Below are positions 6,733-12,667 of a stretch of DNA of 12,667 nt, in pieces (the first letter of the stretch is position 1; every line of letters begins with the position of its first letter). The position numbers and the translations under genes were made by a program. The stretch is taken from assembly GCA_016297945.1 (NCBI GenBank), contig JAEDFR010000072.1, forward strand, positions 1 through 12,667, read 5' to 3'. The notes under the pieces are model-generated. The model did not search any database and had not been told where the DNA came from. It worked only from the letters and a program-made list of their open reading frames with translations. Source of the DNA: Lachnospiraceae bacterium. GTDB lineage: Bacteria; Bacillota; Clostridia; Lachnospirales; Lachnospiraceae.

Positions 6733-8220
6733 ATGCCTGTTTTTGATTTTAATCAGGAAAAAAAAGATGCGGTTAAAGCGGAAAAAACGTATGAATTAGT
6801 TTATACGGATGAGAGGTTTTCCGATGCAGAGCATCCAATTATGATTTTGGAAGATAAAGATACAAAGCTTGTACATCACTCGTCCGGTATGTTTACATCT
6901 CCGATGAAAGGAACTGCATTTTTATACGAAAAGGATGAGGAAAAATCATCTCATGATATTTTAAAGATCGATGCCCGTTTTGAAAATCTGATGAAATGGC
7001 TGGGCGAAAACCATATCATGGTACGTTTGTCAGGAAAAAATACTCCGGCAGGATATGCCGTCTATAAAATTCATGAAACCGGTGTGGCGATGCGTGGAAG
7101 CAAGCTGTCCGGTGAAAATGGTTTTTTACAGTTTATGATTGAGCGGCTTTTCCAGAGTGATGCTCCCTCTGATACGGTTGTGGATATTGATGAGATGGAA
7201 GATTCCGATGATATGAAGTTAACCAGTATTCAGAGTATTACCGATTATTTAATGTGTGCCGGAAGTACGTTGCCAGACAATATTCGTATGTGGGCAAGGA
7301 GAAATCTGGCAGTTGCCAAATCGACAGAGGTCACACCGGAAGAGAGAAGACACGCACAGAGAGCACTTTCCATTATGCTCAATATTCAGTGGAAAAACAC
7401 GGATTTTCAGCCCATCGACCCTGTGGAAGCCAGAAGAATATTAGATGAAGAGCTTTATGGACTTGATCAGGTAAAGCAGCGTATTATTGAAACGATTATC
7501 CAAATCAATCGTACCCATACCTTGCCGGCATATGGTATTTTGTTAATTGGACCGGCAGGAACCGGAAAGTCTCAGATTGCTTATGCAGTCGCAAAGATTT
7601 TAAAGATGTCATGGACCACATTGGAGATGAGTTCCATCAATGATCCGGAACAGCTTACCGGAAGTTCCAGAATTTATGCCAATGCAAAACCCGGACTGAT
7701 TATGGAGGCTTTTGCCAATGCCGAAAGTTCCAATCTTTTGTTTATTATCAACGAGTTGGATAAAGCATCGGCAGGAAAAGGGAATGGAAATCCGGCAGAT
7801 GTATTGTTGACACTTTTAGATAATTTGGGCTTTACGGACAATTATATTGAATGTAATATTCCGACCACCGGTGTGTATCCGATTGCAACGGCAAATGACC
7901 GGAATGCCATCAGCGCACCGCTTATGTCACGTTTTGCAGTGATTGAATTGCCGGATTATACGTTGGATGAGAAGCGGGTTATTTTTACAAAATTTGCAAT
8001 GCCCAAGGTTTTAAAGCGCATCGGATTGCGTGATGAAGAGATTATCATTACCGATGAGGCACTGGATGCGATTATGGATGTATTTAAAGATACTTCCGGT
8101 ATCCGTGATATTGAGCAGGCGGCAGAGCATATTGCGGCCAATGCTTTGTATCGGATTGAAGCAGAAAAGATGCCCTGCGTGACATATGATGCAGATATGA
8201 TTAAAGCGTTGTTAGTGTAA
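6733..8220 (+). CDS. Stand-alone Lon-type AAA+ ATPase without protease domain
   Basis: The protein has 495 residues. The N-terminal ~230 residues belong to no family I can name and include an acidic stretch (IDEMEDSDD). The AAA+ module starts near 235 with DEELYGLDQVKQRI, the counterpart of the Lon sequence that precedes its ATPase. Walker A is GPAGTGKS (273-280). The Walker B position reads FIINELDKA (337-345), with Asn340 where Lon and most AAA+ proteins have Asp, while the catalytic Glu341 is kept. Sensor 1 is ATAND (Asn388), the Arg-finger segment is MSRF (Arg400), and sensor 2 is GIRDIEQ (456-462). The chain ends about where Lon would enter its Ser-Lys protease domain, so it is an ATPase only. 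It may be a remodelling or regulatory ATPase; its substrate is unknown. It has its own promoter and a terminator at 8267-8309, and no partner gene follows on the same strand. Confidence 0.85.
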   Translation: MPVFDFNQEKKDAVKAEKTYELVYTDERFSDAEHPIMILEDKDTKLVHHSSGMFTSPMKGTAFLYEKDEEKSSHDILKIDARFENLMKWLGENHIMVRLSGKNTPAGYAVYKIHETGVAMRGSKLSGENGFLQFMIERLFQSDAPSDTVVDIDEMEDSDDMKLTSIQSITDYLMCAGSTLPDNIRMWARRNLAVAKSTEVTPEERRHAQRALSIMLNIQWKNTDFQPIDPVEARRILDEELYGLDQVKQRIIETIIQINRTHTLPAYGILLIGPAGTGKSQIAYAVAKILKMSWTTLEMSSINDPEQLTGSSRIYANAKPGLIMEAFANAESSNLLFIINELDKASAGKGNGNPADVLLTLLDNLGFTDNYIECNIPTTGVYPIATANDRNAISAPLMSRFAVIELPDYTLDEKRVIFTKFAMPKVLKRIGLRDEEIIITDEALDAIMDVFKDTSGIRDIEQAAEHIAANALYRIEAEKMPCVTYDADMIKALLV

Positions 8221-8266
8221 TTTTTATATACTATTGGCTTAATGATTCTTATGTGCTTGCATAGCA

Positions 8267-8309
8267 AAATACCCCATCTTTTTCTAAACAGAAATTAGAT
8301 GGGGTATTT
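8267..8309. terminator. Shared terminator between the ATPase gene and argG
   Basis: A perfect 13-bp inverted repeat pairs AAATACCCCATCT (8267-8279) with AGATGGGGTATTT (8297-8309). A further TTTC/GAAA pairing lies inside the loop. It lies between the two convergent stop codons, so it probably ends both transcripts. The T-tract is modest on both sides. Confidence 0.8.
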
Positions 8310-8337
8310 AGTTATTTAGTTATGATCTTAATGAAAT

Positions 8338-9561
8338 TTATTTTGTATTTTCTTTCTTCAATTCATTCATTTTCATGGCACGAACCTTTAATGGAAGTCC
8401 CCATAATGTGATGAAGCCTTCTGCATCGTGGTGATCATACATATCGCCGGTTGTAAAGGATGCAAGGGATTCACTGTAAAGAGAATAAGGAGAAGTAGTA
8501 CCGTTTTTAATGATATTACCCTTGTAAAGGCGTAACTTTACTTCACCGGTTACATACTGCTGTGTTACATCTACAAATGCAGAGATTGCTTCACGAACAG
8601 GTGTAAACCATTTTCCTTCATATACAATGCTGGCAAGTTTGCTGCCAAGTTCTAATTTAAGAGCTATGGTATCACGGTCGAGTACCAGTTCTTCTAACTG
8701 CTGATGAGCTTCCATTAAAATCGTTCCGCCGGGAGTTTCGTATACACCGCGGCTCTTCATACCAACAACACGGTTCTCTACGATATCTACAATACCAATA
8801 CCATGTTTGCCACCGATGATGTTAAGTTCACGGATGATATCGGCAACTTTCATTTTTTTACCATTTAAAGCAGTCGGAACACCTTTTTCGAAGGAAAGTG
8901 TTAATTCCACATCTTCATCGGGTGCTTTTTCAGGTGTTACACCAAGTACTAACATATGATCATAGTTCGGAGCAAGAGAAGGATCCTCTAATTCCAAACC
9001 TTCATGGCTGATGTGCCAGATGTTTCTGTCACGACTGTATGACTGATCGGTTCCGAAAGGAAGATCTATACCATGTGCTTTACAGTATTCAATTTCTGCT
9101 TCGCGGGAATCCATCTGCCATCTGTCATCACGCCAGGGAGCAATAACTTTGATGTCGGGAGCCAATGCCTTAATACCTAACTCAAAACGAATCTGGTCAT
9201 TTCCTTTACCGGTTGCACCGTGGCAGATTGCAACTGCATTTTCTTTGCGGGCAATTTCTACTAATTTTGCAGCAATTGTGGGTCTTGCCATAGCAGTACC
9301 CATCAGATATTTATGTTCATAAACCGCACCGGCCTGAACGCAGGGCATAATATAGTTTTCGCACAAATCATCGACAACATCTTCGATATAAAGTTTAGAA
9401 GCGCCTGAAATTTTTGCACGTTCTTCAAGACCGTCAAGTTCTTCACCCTGACCACAGTCGATACAGCAGCATACTACTTCATAACCATAAGTTTCTTTTA
9501 ACCACGGGATAACCGCAGTTGTGTCAAGTCCGCCTGAATAGGCTAAGATAACTTTCTCCAT
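8338..9561 (-). CDS. argG: Argininosuccinate synthase
   Basis: This enzyme joins citrulline and aspartate with ATP hydrolysis to AMP, giving argininosuccinate in arginine biosynthesis. The 407 residues match the usual length of about 400. The N-terminal PP-loop is AYSGGLDTT (residues 8-16). Further family segments are CHGATGKGNDQIRFE, APWRDDRW, the DRNIWHIS segment, and GVYETPGGTIL in the C-terminal multimerisation domain. The start is the ATG at 9559-9561, with AGAGGA seven bases upstream. The frame stays open to 9684 but that extension has no site, lacks similarity to the family and overlaps the promoter. No argH is adjacent in the window, so the gene appears monocistronic. A strong promoter lies about 95 bases upstream and an imperfect inverted repeat in the leader is a candidate regulator site. 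Confidence 0.97.
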   Translation of the reverse strand: MEKVILAYSGGLDTTAVIPWLKETYGYEVVCCCIDCGQGEELDGLEERAKISGASKLYIEDVVDDLCENYIMPCVQAGAVYEHKYLMGTAMARPTIAAKLVEIARKENAVAICHGATGKGNDQIRFELGIKALAPDIKVIAPWRDDRWQMDSREAEIEYCKAHGIDLPFGTDQSYSRDRNIWHISHEGLELEDPSLAPNYDHMLVLGVTPEKAPDEDVELTLSFEKGVPTALNGKKMKVADIIRELNIIGGKHGIGIVDIVENRVVGMKSRGVYETPGGTILMEAHQQLEELVLDRDTIALKLELGSKLASIVYEGKWFTPVREAISAFVDVTQQYVTGEVKLRLYKGNIIKNGTTSPYSLYSESLASFTTGDMYDHHDAEGFITLWGLPLKVRAMKMNELKKENTK

Positions 9562-9568
9562 TTTTTTA

Positions 9569-9574
9569 TCCTCT
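9569..9574 (-). promoter_or_regulatory. Ribosome binding site of argG
   Basis: AGAGGA on the minus strand, seven bases before the ATG at 9561. It fixes the start of ArgG at MEKVILAYSGG. Confidence 0.85.
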
Positions 9575-9616
9575 TTTCTTTTAATTATGGACTTTGTCCG
9601 AGTTATTAAAATCATT

Positions 9617-9641
9617 TGCATAATATAGAAGTTATTATGTA
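9617..9641. promoter_or_regulatory. Imperfect inverted repeat in the argG leader, candidate operator
   Basis: TGCATAATA (9617-9625) and TATTATGTA (9633-9641) are inverted copies with one mismatch, separated by 7 bp. They lie about 8-32 bases downstream of the predicted argG transcription start. The AT-rich arms with TG/CA ends loosely recall ArgR/AhrC boxes, but the spacer is not typical of the consensus. The ArgR assignment is speculative. Confidence 0.35.
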
Positions 9642-9655
9642 GATTGACTGCACTT

Positions 9656-9684
9656 ATCATATCGTAAAAGCTAAAAAATGACAA
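9656..9684 (-). promoter_or_regulatory. argG promoter
   Basis: On the minus strand TTGTCA (9679-9684), 17 bp, then TATGAT (9656-9661). Each box has one mismatch to consensus. Transcription would start near 9649, giving a leader of about 88 nt. Confidence 0.75.
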
Positions 9685-9754
9685 GATATGATTGAAAGAA
9701 AGGCAGAGAGAAAGGTAATGAAGATAAGTTTTTGTGAATTGTCTATTGAAAGTA

Positions 9755-9783
9755 TTGACAATAAAACTTGTCGTGAATATAAT
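9755..9783 (+). promoter_or_regulatory. Perfect sigma-A consensus promoter ahead of the chemoreceptor remnant
   Basis: TTGACA (9755-9760), 17 bp, then TATAAT (9778-9783), with no mismatch in either box. It points toward the chemoreceptor remnant and the trp operon. No complete gene follows before the trp leader, so it may be a second promoter for trp or a leftover from a lost gene. Confidence 0.7.
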
Positions 9784-9788
9784 TGTGA

Positions 9789-10010
9789 CACAGGGAAACC
9801 GCCAGTGATATTCAGGAAATCAGCCGGATTGTAACAGATGCAGTGGATAAGCTTGCAAATGAAGCTACTAAGATGTTGGAGTTTGTCAATGGTGACGTTA
9901 TCCGAGATTATGACAGTTTTGCAAAAATTGCCAGTCAGTACGAGCAGGATGCAAAAGCAATACAGGAAATTCTGAATGGATTTTCTAATGTTCTGTCATA
10001 TATTTCTTGA
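9789..10010 (+). pseudogene. 3' remnant of a methyl-accepting chemotaxis protein
   Basis: The frame from 9789 to the stop at 10008-10010 encodes about 73 residues, beginning HRETASDIQEIS. It continues VTDAVDKLANEATKMLEFV and ends AIQEILNGFSNVLSYIS. This is the coiled-coil character and wording of the C-terminal part of chemoreceptors or MCP signalling domains in Clostridia (ISxxVxxAVxxLxxxAxxxLEF, followed by YEQDA). The preceding in-frame codon is a stop. No start codon with a ribosome binding site exists, and the sensor domain, membrane segments and the highly conserved CheA/CheW hairpin tip are missing. It is a deletion remnant. The stop codon overlaps the -35 box of the trp promoter. Confidence 0.7.
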
Positions 10011-10035
10011 CAAGCTTATAAAATTGTATTATGAT
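10007..10035 (+). promoter_or_regulatory. trp operon promoter
   Basis: TTGACA (10007-10012, perfect), 17 bp, then TATGAT (10030-10035, one mismatch). The start is predicted near 10042, about 20-25 bases before the first T-box stem. The -35 box contains the TGA that ends the chemoreceptor remnant. Confidence 0.8.
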
Positions 10036-10064
10036 TTCAATAATTTAACACGATAAAGTAAAAA

Positions 10065-10336
10065 ACCGATGAGCAAGAGAAGTAAATCACGGAACGCATC
10101 ACAGAGAGCTGCGGCTGGTGGAATGCAGCATGAAGGAAATGGTTGAATGGACTTGCGAGGGTGACTTGAAATGAAAGTAATTCTCTTTTCAGAGTAGACG
10201 TCAACGGGTTCCCTACCCGTTATCAGGAGGGTGCATATAGTGTGTATGCAGAGTGAGTGGATAGTATTATCAATATGGGTGGTACCGCAGAGGTTATTAT
10301 AGCTTTTGTCCCAGTTTAGGGGCAGAAGCTTTTTTT
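10065..10336 (+). ncRNA. Tryptophan-responsive T-box riboswitch (trp operon leader)
   Basis: This leader senses uncharged tRNA-Trp and permits read-through of a terminator when tryptophan is short. Stem I begins at GATGAGCAAGAGAAGTAAAT, containing the AGTA loop-E element. Its distal part has AGAGAG then GCTGC (10108-10112) pairing with GCAGC (10125-10129) around a CTGGTGG loop. The specifier loop reads GAA-TGG-AC, with the Trp codon TGG at 10148-10150. A middle hairpin pairs AACGGGT (10203-10209) with ACCCGTT (10215-10221), and another pairs TGCATA (10232-10237) with TATGCA (10245-10250). The T-box GGGTGGTACCGC lies at 10277-10288. The terminator at 10301-10336 competes with an antiterminator in which GGG (10277-10279) can pair with CCC (10310-10312). 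The trpE gene directly downstream agrees with the TGG specifier. Confidence 0.96.
10301..10336 (+). terminator. Regulated intrinsic terminator of the T-box leader
   Basis: A 12-bp stem pairs AGCTTTTGTCCC (10301-10312) with GGGGCAGAAGCT (10319-10330), with two wobbles and the loop AGTTTA. Six T bases follow (10331-10336). It ends 20 bases before the trpE start and its 5' arm overlaps the antiterminator's 3' side. Confidence 0.93.
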
Positions 10337-10342
10337 ATTTGA

Positions 10343-10348
10343 AAGGAG
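10343..10348 (+). promoter_or_regulatory. Ribosome binding site deciding the trpE start
   Basis: AAGGAG lies eight bases before the ATG at 10357. The frame is open back to 10306, but that region is the terminator hairpin and cannot be coding. Confidence 0.85.
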
Positions 10349-10356
10349 ACAGTCAG

Positions 10357-11814
10357 ATGTATTTTCCGGATTATGAAACAACCAAACATTATGAAAAGGA
10401 TTATAATATCATTCCGGTTTGCCGTGAAATTTATGCGGATGTTGTAACGCCGATTACGCTGTTACGAAAACTTGCTCAAATTGACAGTAAGTTTTTCCTG
10501 CTTGAAAGTGTGGAAGGCGGAAACAAATGGGGCAGATTTTCTTTTTTAGGCGTCAATCCGTTATTGCAGATTTCCGCAAAATCCGGTGTTGTTACATTAA
10601 AAAGCGGAGCGATCGAGCAGAAAATGCAACGCGATCCCATGGAGGCTTTAAGGGAACAATTAAAGAAATATAAAACACCAAAGATTGAAGGAATGCCGTC
10701 TTTTACCGGTGGTTTTGTCGGACATTTTTCATATGAAATGTTTGGATATGCAGAACCAAAATTAAAATTGAAGACCAGCGAATTCGATGATTATAATCTG
10801 ATGCTTTTTGATAAAGTAATAGCTTATGACCATTTAAAACAAAAAATCATTGTGATTGTCAATTATTACAGCGACAAAGGAGAACAAGGATATAATGCTG
10901 CAACTCTTGAAATTGATAAGATCATCAATTTGATTTATGATAATACGCCTTTGACACCCGAAATAGCACAAAAAGAAGTAGATTTTACCTGCAACACTTC
11001 CAAAGAAGAATACTGTGCAATGGTGGAAAAGACCAAGCACTATATTCGAGAGGGAGATATTTTTCAGGGAGTTATTTCCAGAAGGTTTGAAGCAGACTAT
11101 CACAGCAGTCTGTTAAATACTTACCGCGTACTTCGAACGACAAATCCGTCCCCTTATATGTATTTTATTCAGTGTGATGATTTGCAGATAGCAGGTACGT
11201 CTCCGGAGACCATGGTAAAATTAGAAGAAGGAAAGCTTACGACATTTCCGGTTGCGGGAACCAGACGTAGGGGTGCAAGCAAAGCAGAAGATGAGGCGTT
11301 GGAAGTCGAACTTTTAGCAGATGAAAAAGAACGTGCAGAACATAATATGCTGGTTGATCTGGCACGAAATGATCTTGGAAGGATTTCCAGATATGGAAGC
11401 GTGACGGTTGAGGAGTATATGCAGATCCACCGCTTTTCCAAAGTCATGCATATTGCTTCCGTGGTATGTGGTCAGATAAGAAAAGATAAGGATGGATGTG
11501 ATACGATAGCGACCATGCTGCCGGCAGGAACTTTATCCGGAGCACCGAAATTCCGGGCATGTGAGATTATTGATGAACTGGAAAAAGACAGCCGAGGGGT
11601 ATATGGCGGCGCAATCGGATACTTGGATTTTTCCGGCAATTTGGATGTTTGTATTGCTATTCGTACAGCGGTGAAAAAAGGCGATAAGGTTTATATTCAG
11701 GCAGGTGCCGGTATTGTAGCGGATAGTGTGCCTGAAAATGAGTATATGGAATGTGCAAACAAAGCAGGAGCAGTCATTGAGGCTGTGAAGAGAGCAAGTG
11801 AGGTGAATGGCTGA
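10357..11814 (+). CDS. trpE: Anthranilate synthase component I
   Basis: With ammonia supplied by TrpG, this enzyme converts chorismate to anthranilate, the first committed step of tryptophan synthesis. The 485 residues are a normal TrpE length. Near the N-terminus is LLES (48-51), the segment that binds feedback tryptophan in characterised enzymes, so the enzyme is probably inhibited by tryptophan. In the catalytic domain FPVAGTRRRG (297-306) has Ala before Gly-Thr. That favours TrpE over PabB, which carries Lys there. HNMLVDLARNDLGR, LPAGTLSGAPK (388-398) and the YGGAIGYLDFSGNLDVCIAIRTA region complete the chorismate-binding fold. It follows the T-box leader. Its stop overlaps the trpG start by one base, implying translational coupling and balanced subunit production. 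Confidence 0.96.
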   Translation: MYFPDYETTKHYEKDYNIIPVCREIYADVVTPITLLRKLAQIDSKFFLLESVEGGNKWGRFSFLGVNPLLQISAKSGVVTLKSGAIEQKMQRDPMEALREQLKKYKTPKIEGMPSFTGGFVGHFSYEMFGYAEPKLKLKTSEFDDYNLMLFDKVIAYDHLKQKIIVIVNYYSDKGEQGYNAATLEIDKIINLIYDNTPLTPEIAQKEVDFTCNTSKEEYCAMVEKTKHYIREGDIFQGVISRRFEADYHSSLLNTYRVLRTTNPSPYMYFIQCDDLQIAGTSPETMVKLEEGKLTTFPVAGTRRRGASKAEDEALEVELLADEKERAEHNMLVDLARNDLGRISRYGSVTVEEYMQIHRFSKVMHIASVVCGQIRKDKDGCDTIATMLPAGTLSGAPKFRACEIIDELEKDSRGVYGGAIGYLDFSGNLDVCIAIRTAVKKGDKVYIQAGAGIVADSVPENEYMECANKAGAVIEAVKRASEVNG

Positions 11815-12383
11815 TGATTTTACTGATTGATAATTATGACAGTTTTTCTTATAATCTGGTTCAGTTAATCGGCAGCATTGCAAAGGATGAAATAAAAGTT
11901 ATCCGAAATGACGAATTGTCTGTCGATGAAGTGGAAGCGTTAGCACCGGCTTACATTATTCTTTCGCCGGGACCGGGAAGACCGTCTGATGCCGGTATCT
12001 GTGAAGAGGTCGTAAAAAGAATGCAGGGGAAAGCAAAGATTTTAGGCGTCTGTTTAGGTCATCAGGGAATCTGTGAAGTATATGGAGCTACCATAACCTA
12101 TGCAAAAGAATTAATGCACGGAAAACAGAGTATGATGACAATTGACAAAAAAGAAGCTCTTTTTGCAGGAGTAGATGACCGTATTCCGATTGCCAGATAT
12201 CATTCTTTGGCGGCAGAACCGGAAACGATGCCGGATTGTTTAAAGATCATCGGTACAACGGATGATGGTGAAATTATGGCAGTCCGTCATAGAGATTATG
12301 AGGTATACGGAATGCAATTTCATCCGGAAAGTGTCCTGACACCGGATGGCGAAACATTGATGCGGAATTTTTTGCAGTTGTAG
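11814..12383 (+). CDS. trpG: Anthranilate synthase component II (glutamine amidotransferase)
   Basis: A class I glutamine amidotransferase that hydrolyses glutamine and feeds ammonia to TrpE. It has 189 residues, the normal length for a single-domain subunit without a fused phosphoribosyltransferase. ILSPGPGRPSDAG (49-61) forms the oxyanion region, the nucleophile Cys80 sits in GVCLGHQG, and the triad is completed by His170 and Glu172 in HPES. The start ATG shares its A with the trpE stop (TGATG), so the pair is co-translated. Clostridia often use one such subunit for both TrpE and PabB, and the sequence alone cannot exclude that dual role. The gene continues into a 174-base AT-rich spacer before trpC. 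Confidence 0.95.
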   Translation: MILLIDNYDSFSYNLVQLIGSIAKDEIKVIRNDELSVDEVEALAPAYIILSPGPGRPSDAGICEEVVKRMQGKAKILGVCLGHQGICEVYGATITYAKELMHGKQSMMTIDKKEALFAGVDDRIPIARYHSLAAEPETMPDCLKIIGTTDDGEIMAVRHRDYEVYGMQFHPESVLTPDGETLMRNFLQL

Positions 12384-12557
12384 AAATGAGAAAATGTATT
12401 AGGATTATTAATGACATAAACAATTATCATAGTAGAAAAAGCTGATAAATGTTTTGGAAAAGCATATAAAAACGAAAAATATCAAAATAAAGATTTCATA
12501 ACGAAAAATACAAAAATGTTAATTCGATAGCAATAAATCAAAGAAAAGGTCAAAACT
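12384..12557 (+). other. AT-rich spacer between trpG and trpC
   Basis: This 174-base spacer has no reading frame with similarity to a gene, no T-run hairpin and no convincing promoter. An 11-bp direct repeat, AACGAAAAATA, occurs at 12471-12481 and 12500-12510. A weak 6-bp inverted repeat (TTATCA at 12424, TGATAA at 12443) is probably chance in such AT-rich DNA. The length is unusual inside a trp operon whose trpE and trpG overlap. Confidence 0.5.
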
Positions 12558-12667
12558 ATGGCAGATAATATTTTAAGGATTTTAGCCGATGCAACACGAG
12601 AACGTGTGGCAGAGGATAAGAAAAAGATTTCCATGGAAAATATGGTAAAAAAAGCATTGTCCATGGA
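12558..12667 (+). CDS. trpC: Indole-3-glycerol-phosphate synthase, 5' end (continues past window)
   Basis: Thirty-six complete codons are visible, starting MADNILRILADATRERV and continuing with AEDKKKISMENMVKKALSM. This resembles the N-terminal helix of TrpC in Clostridia (ILxxIxxxTxxRVxxxKxxxxxxxMxxxA). The enzyme closes the ring of carboxyphenylaminodeoxyribulose phosphate to indole-3-glycerol phosphate. AAAAGG (12544-12549) lies eight bases before the ATG. Position in a trp operon supports the call. The catalytic barrel lies outside the window, so the assignment rests on this short stretch and context. Confidence 0.75.
   Translation, partial: MADNILRILADATRERVAEDKKKISMENMVKKALSM

Noticed and set aside
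9562..9684. 41-residue N-terminal extension of ArgG
   Set aside because: It overlaps the promoter and leader, has no ribosome binding site and no family counterpart.
9718..9834. 38-codon frame starting at 9718 behind AAAGG
   Set aside because: The AAGG is only two bases from the ATG, the frame runs across the consensus promoter and out of frame over the chemoreceptor remnant.
12482..12664. Minus-strand frame opposite the trpC start
   Set aside because: It is antisense to trpC, AT-rich, and has no independent support.
1..12667. tRNA, rRNA, transposase, phage or attachment-site sequences
   Set aside because: None recognised on either strand. The decayed gene tails are not bordered by insertion-sequence ends that I can see.

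Overview
The window looks like chromosomal DNA from a low-GC Gram-positive anaerobe of the class Clostridia, most likely a Lachnospiraceae relative. The reasons are AAGGAG-type ribosome binding sites, near-consensus sigma-A promoters, a tryptophan T-box leader, NADP-type glutamate dehydrogenase, and the protein style of the translation-factor and PepF genes. The genus is not resolved by reading alone, and the family placement is inference.

Layout. At 1-969 is the 3' part of gdhA, followed by a strong terminator. The stretch 1040-1430 has no intact gene. It holds what appears to be the last ~26 codons of a decayed glyA and a bidirectional hairpin. A small minus-strand gene of unknown function (1427-1807) reads leftward from its own promoter. 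Divergent from it, a promoter at 1901-1929 serves a two-gene unit: a TetM/EF-G-like GTPase fused to a C-terminal Rae1/YacP-type NYN nuclease domain (2031-4715), then oligoendopeptidase F (4761-6554). A 24-bp tandem duplication sits on the pepF stop codon. After it a separate promoter drives a Lon-type AAA+ ATPase with no protease domain (6733-8220). A hairpin at 8267-8309 separates this gene from the convergent argG (8338-9561, minus strand).

The argG promoter faces left. To its right lies the 3' remnant of a methyl-accepting chemotaxis protein behind a perfect TTGACA-17-TATAAT promoter. The trp operon starts immediately after: a TTGACA-17-TATGAT promoter, a T-box riboswitch with a TGG (Trp) specifier and an intrinsic terminator, trpE (10357-11814), trpG overlapping it by one base (11814-12383), and the first 36 codons of trpC (12558 to the window end). 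No trpD lies between trpG and trpC.

Working together: trpE, trpG and trpC form a tryptophan pathway controlled by tRNA-Trp charging and probably also by tryptophan feedback on TrpE. gdhA and argG add nitrogen and arginine metabolism. The most unusual object is the GTPase-nuclease fusion. It joins two protein families that each bind the ribosomal A site, so it may be a GTP-driven ribosome-associated mRNA cleavage or rescue factor. The stand-alone Lon-type ATPase with Asn at the Walker B aspartate is the second candidate for unusual biology.
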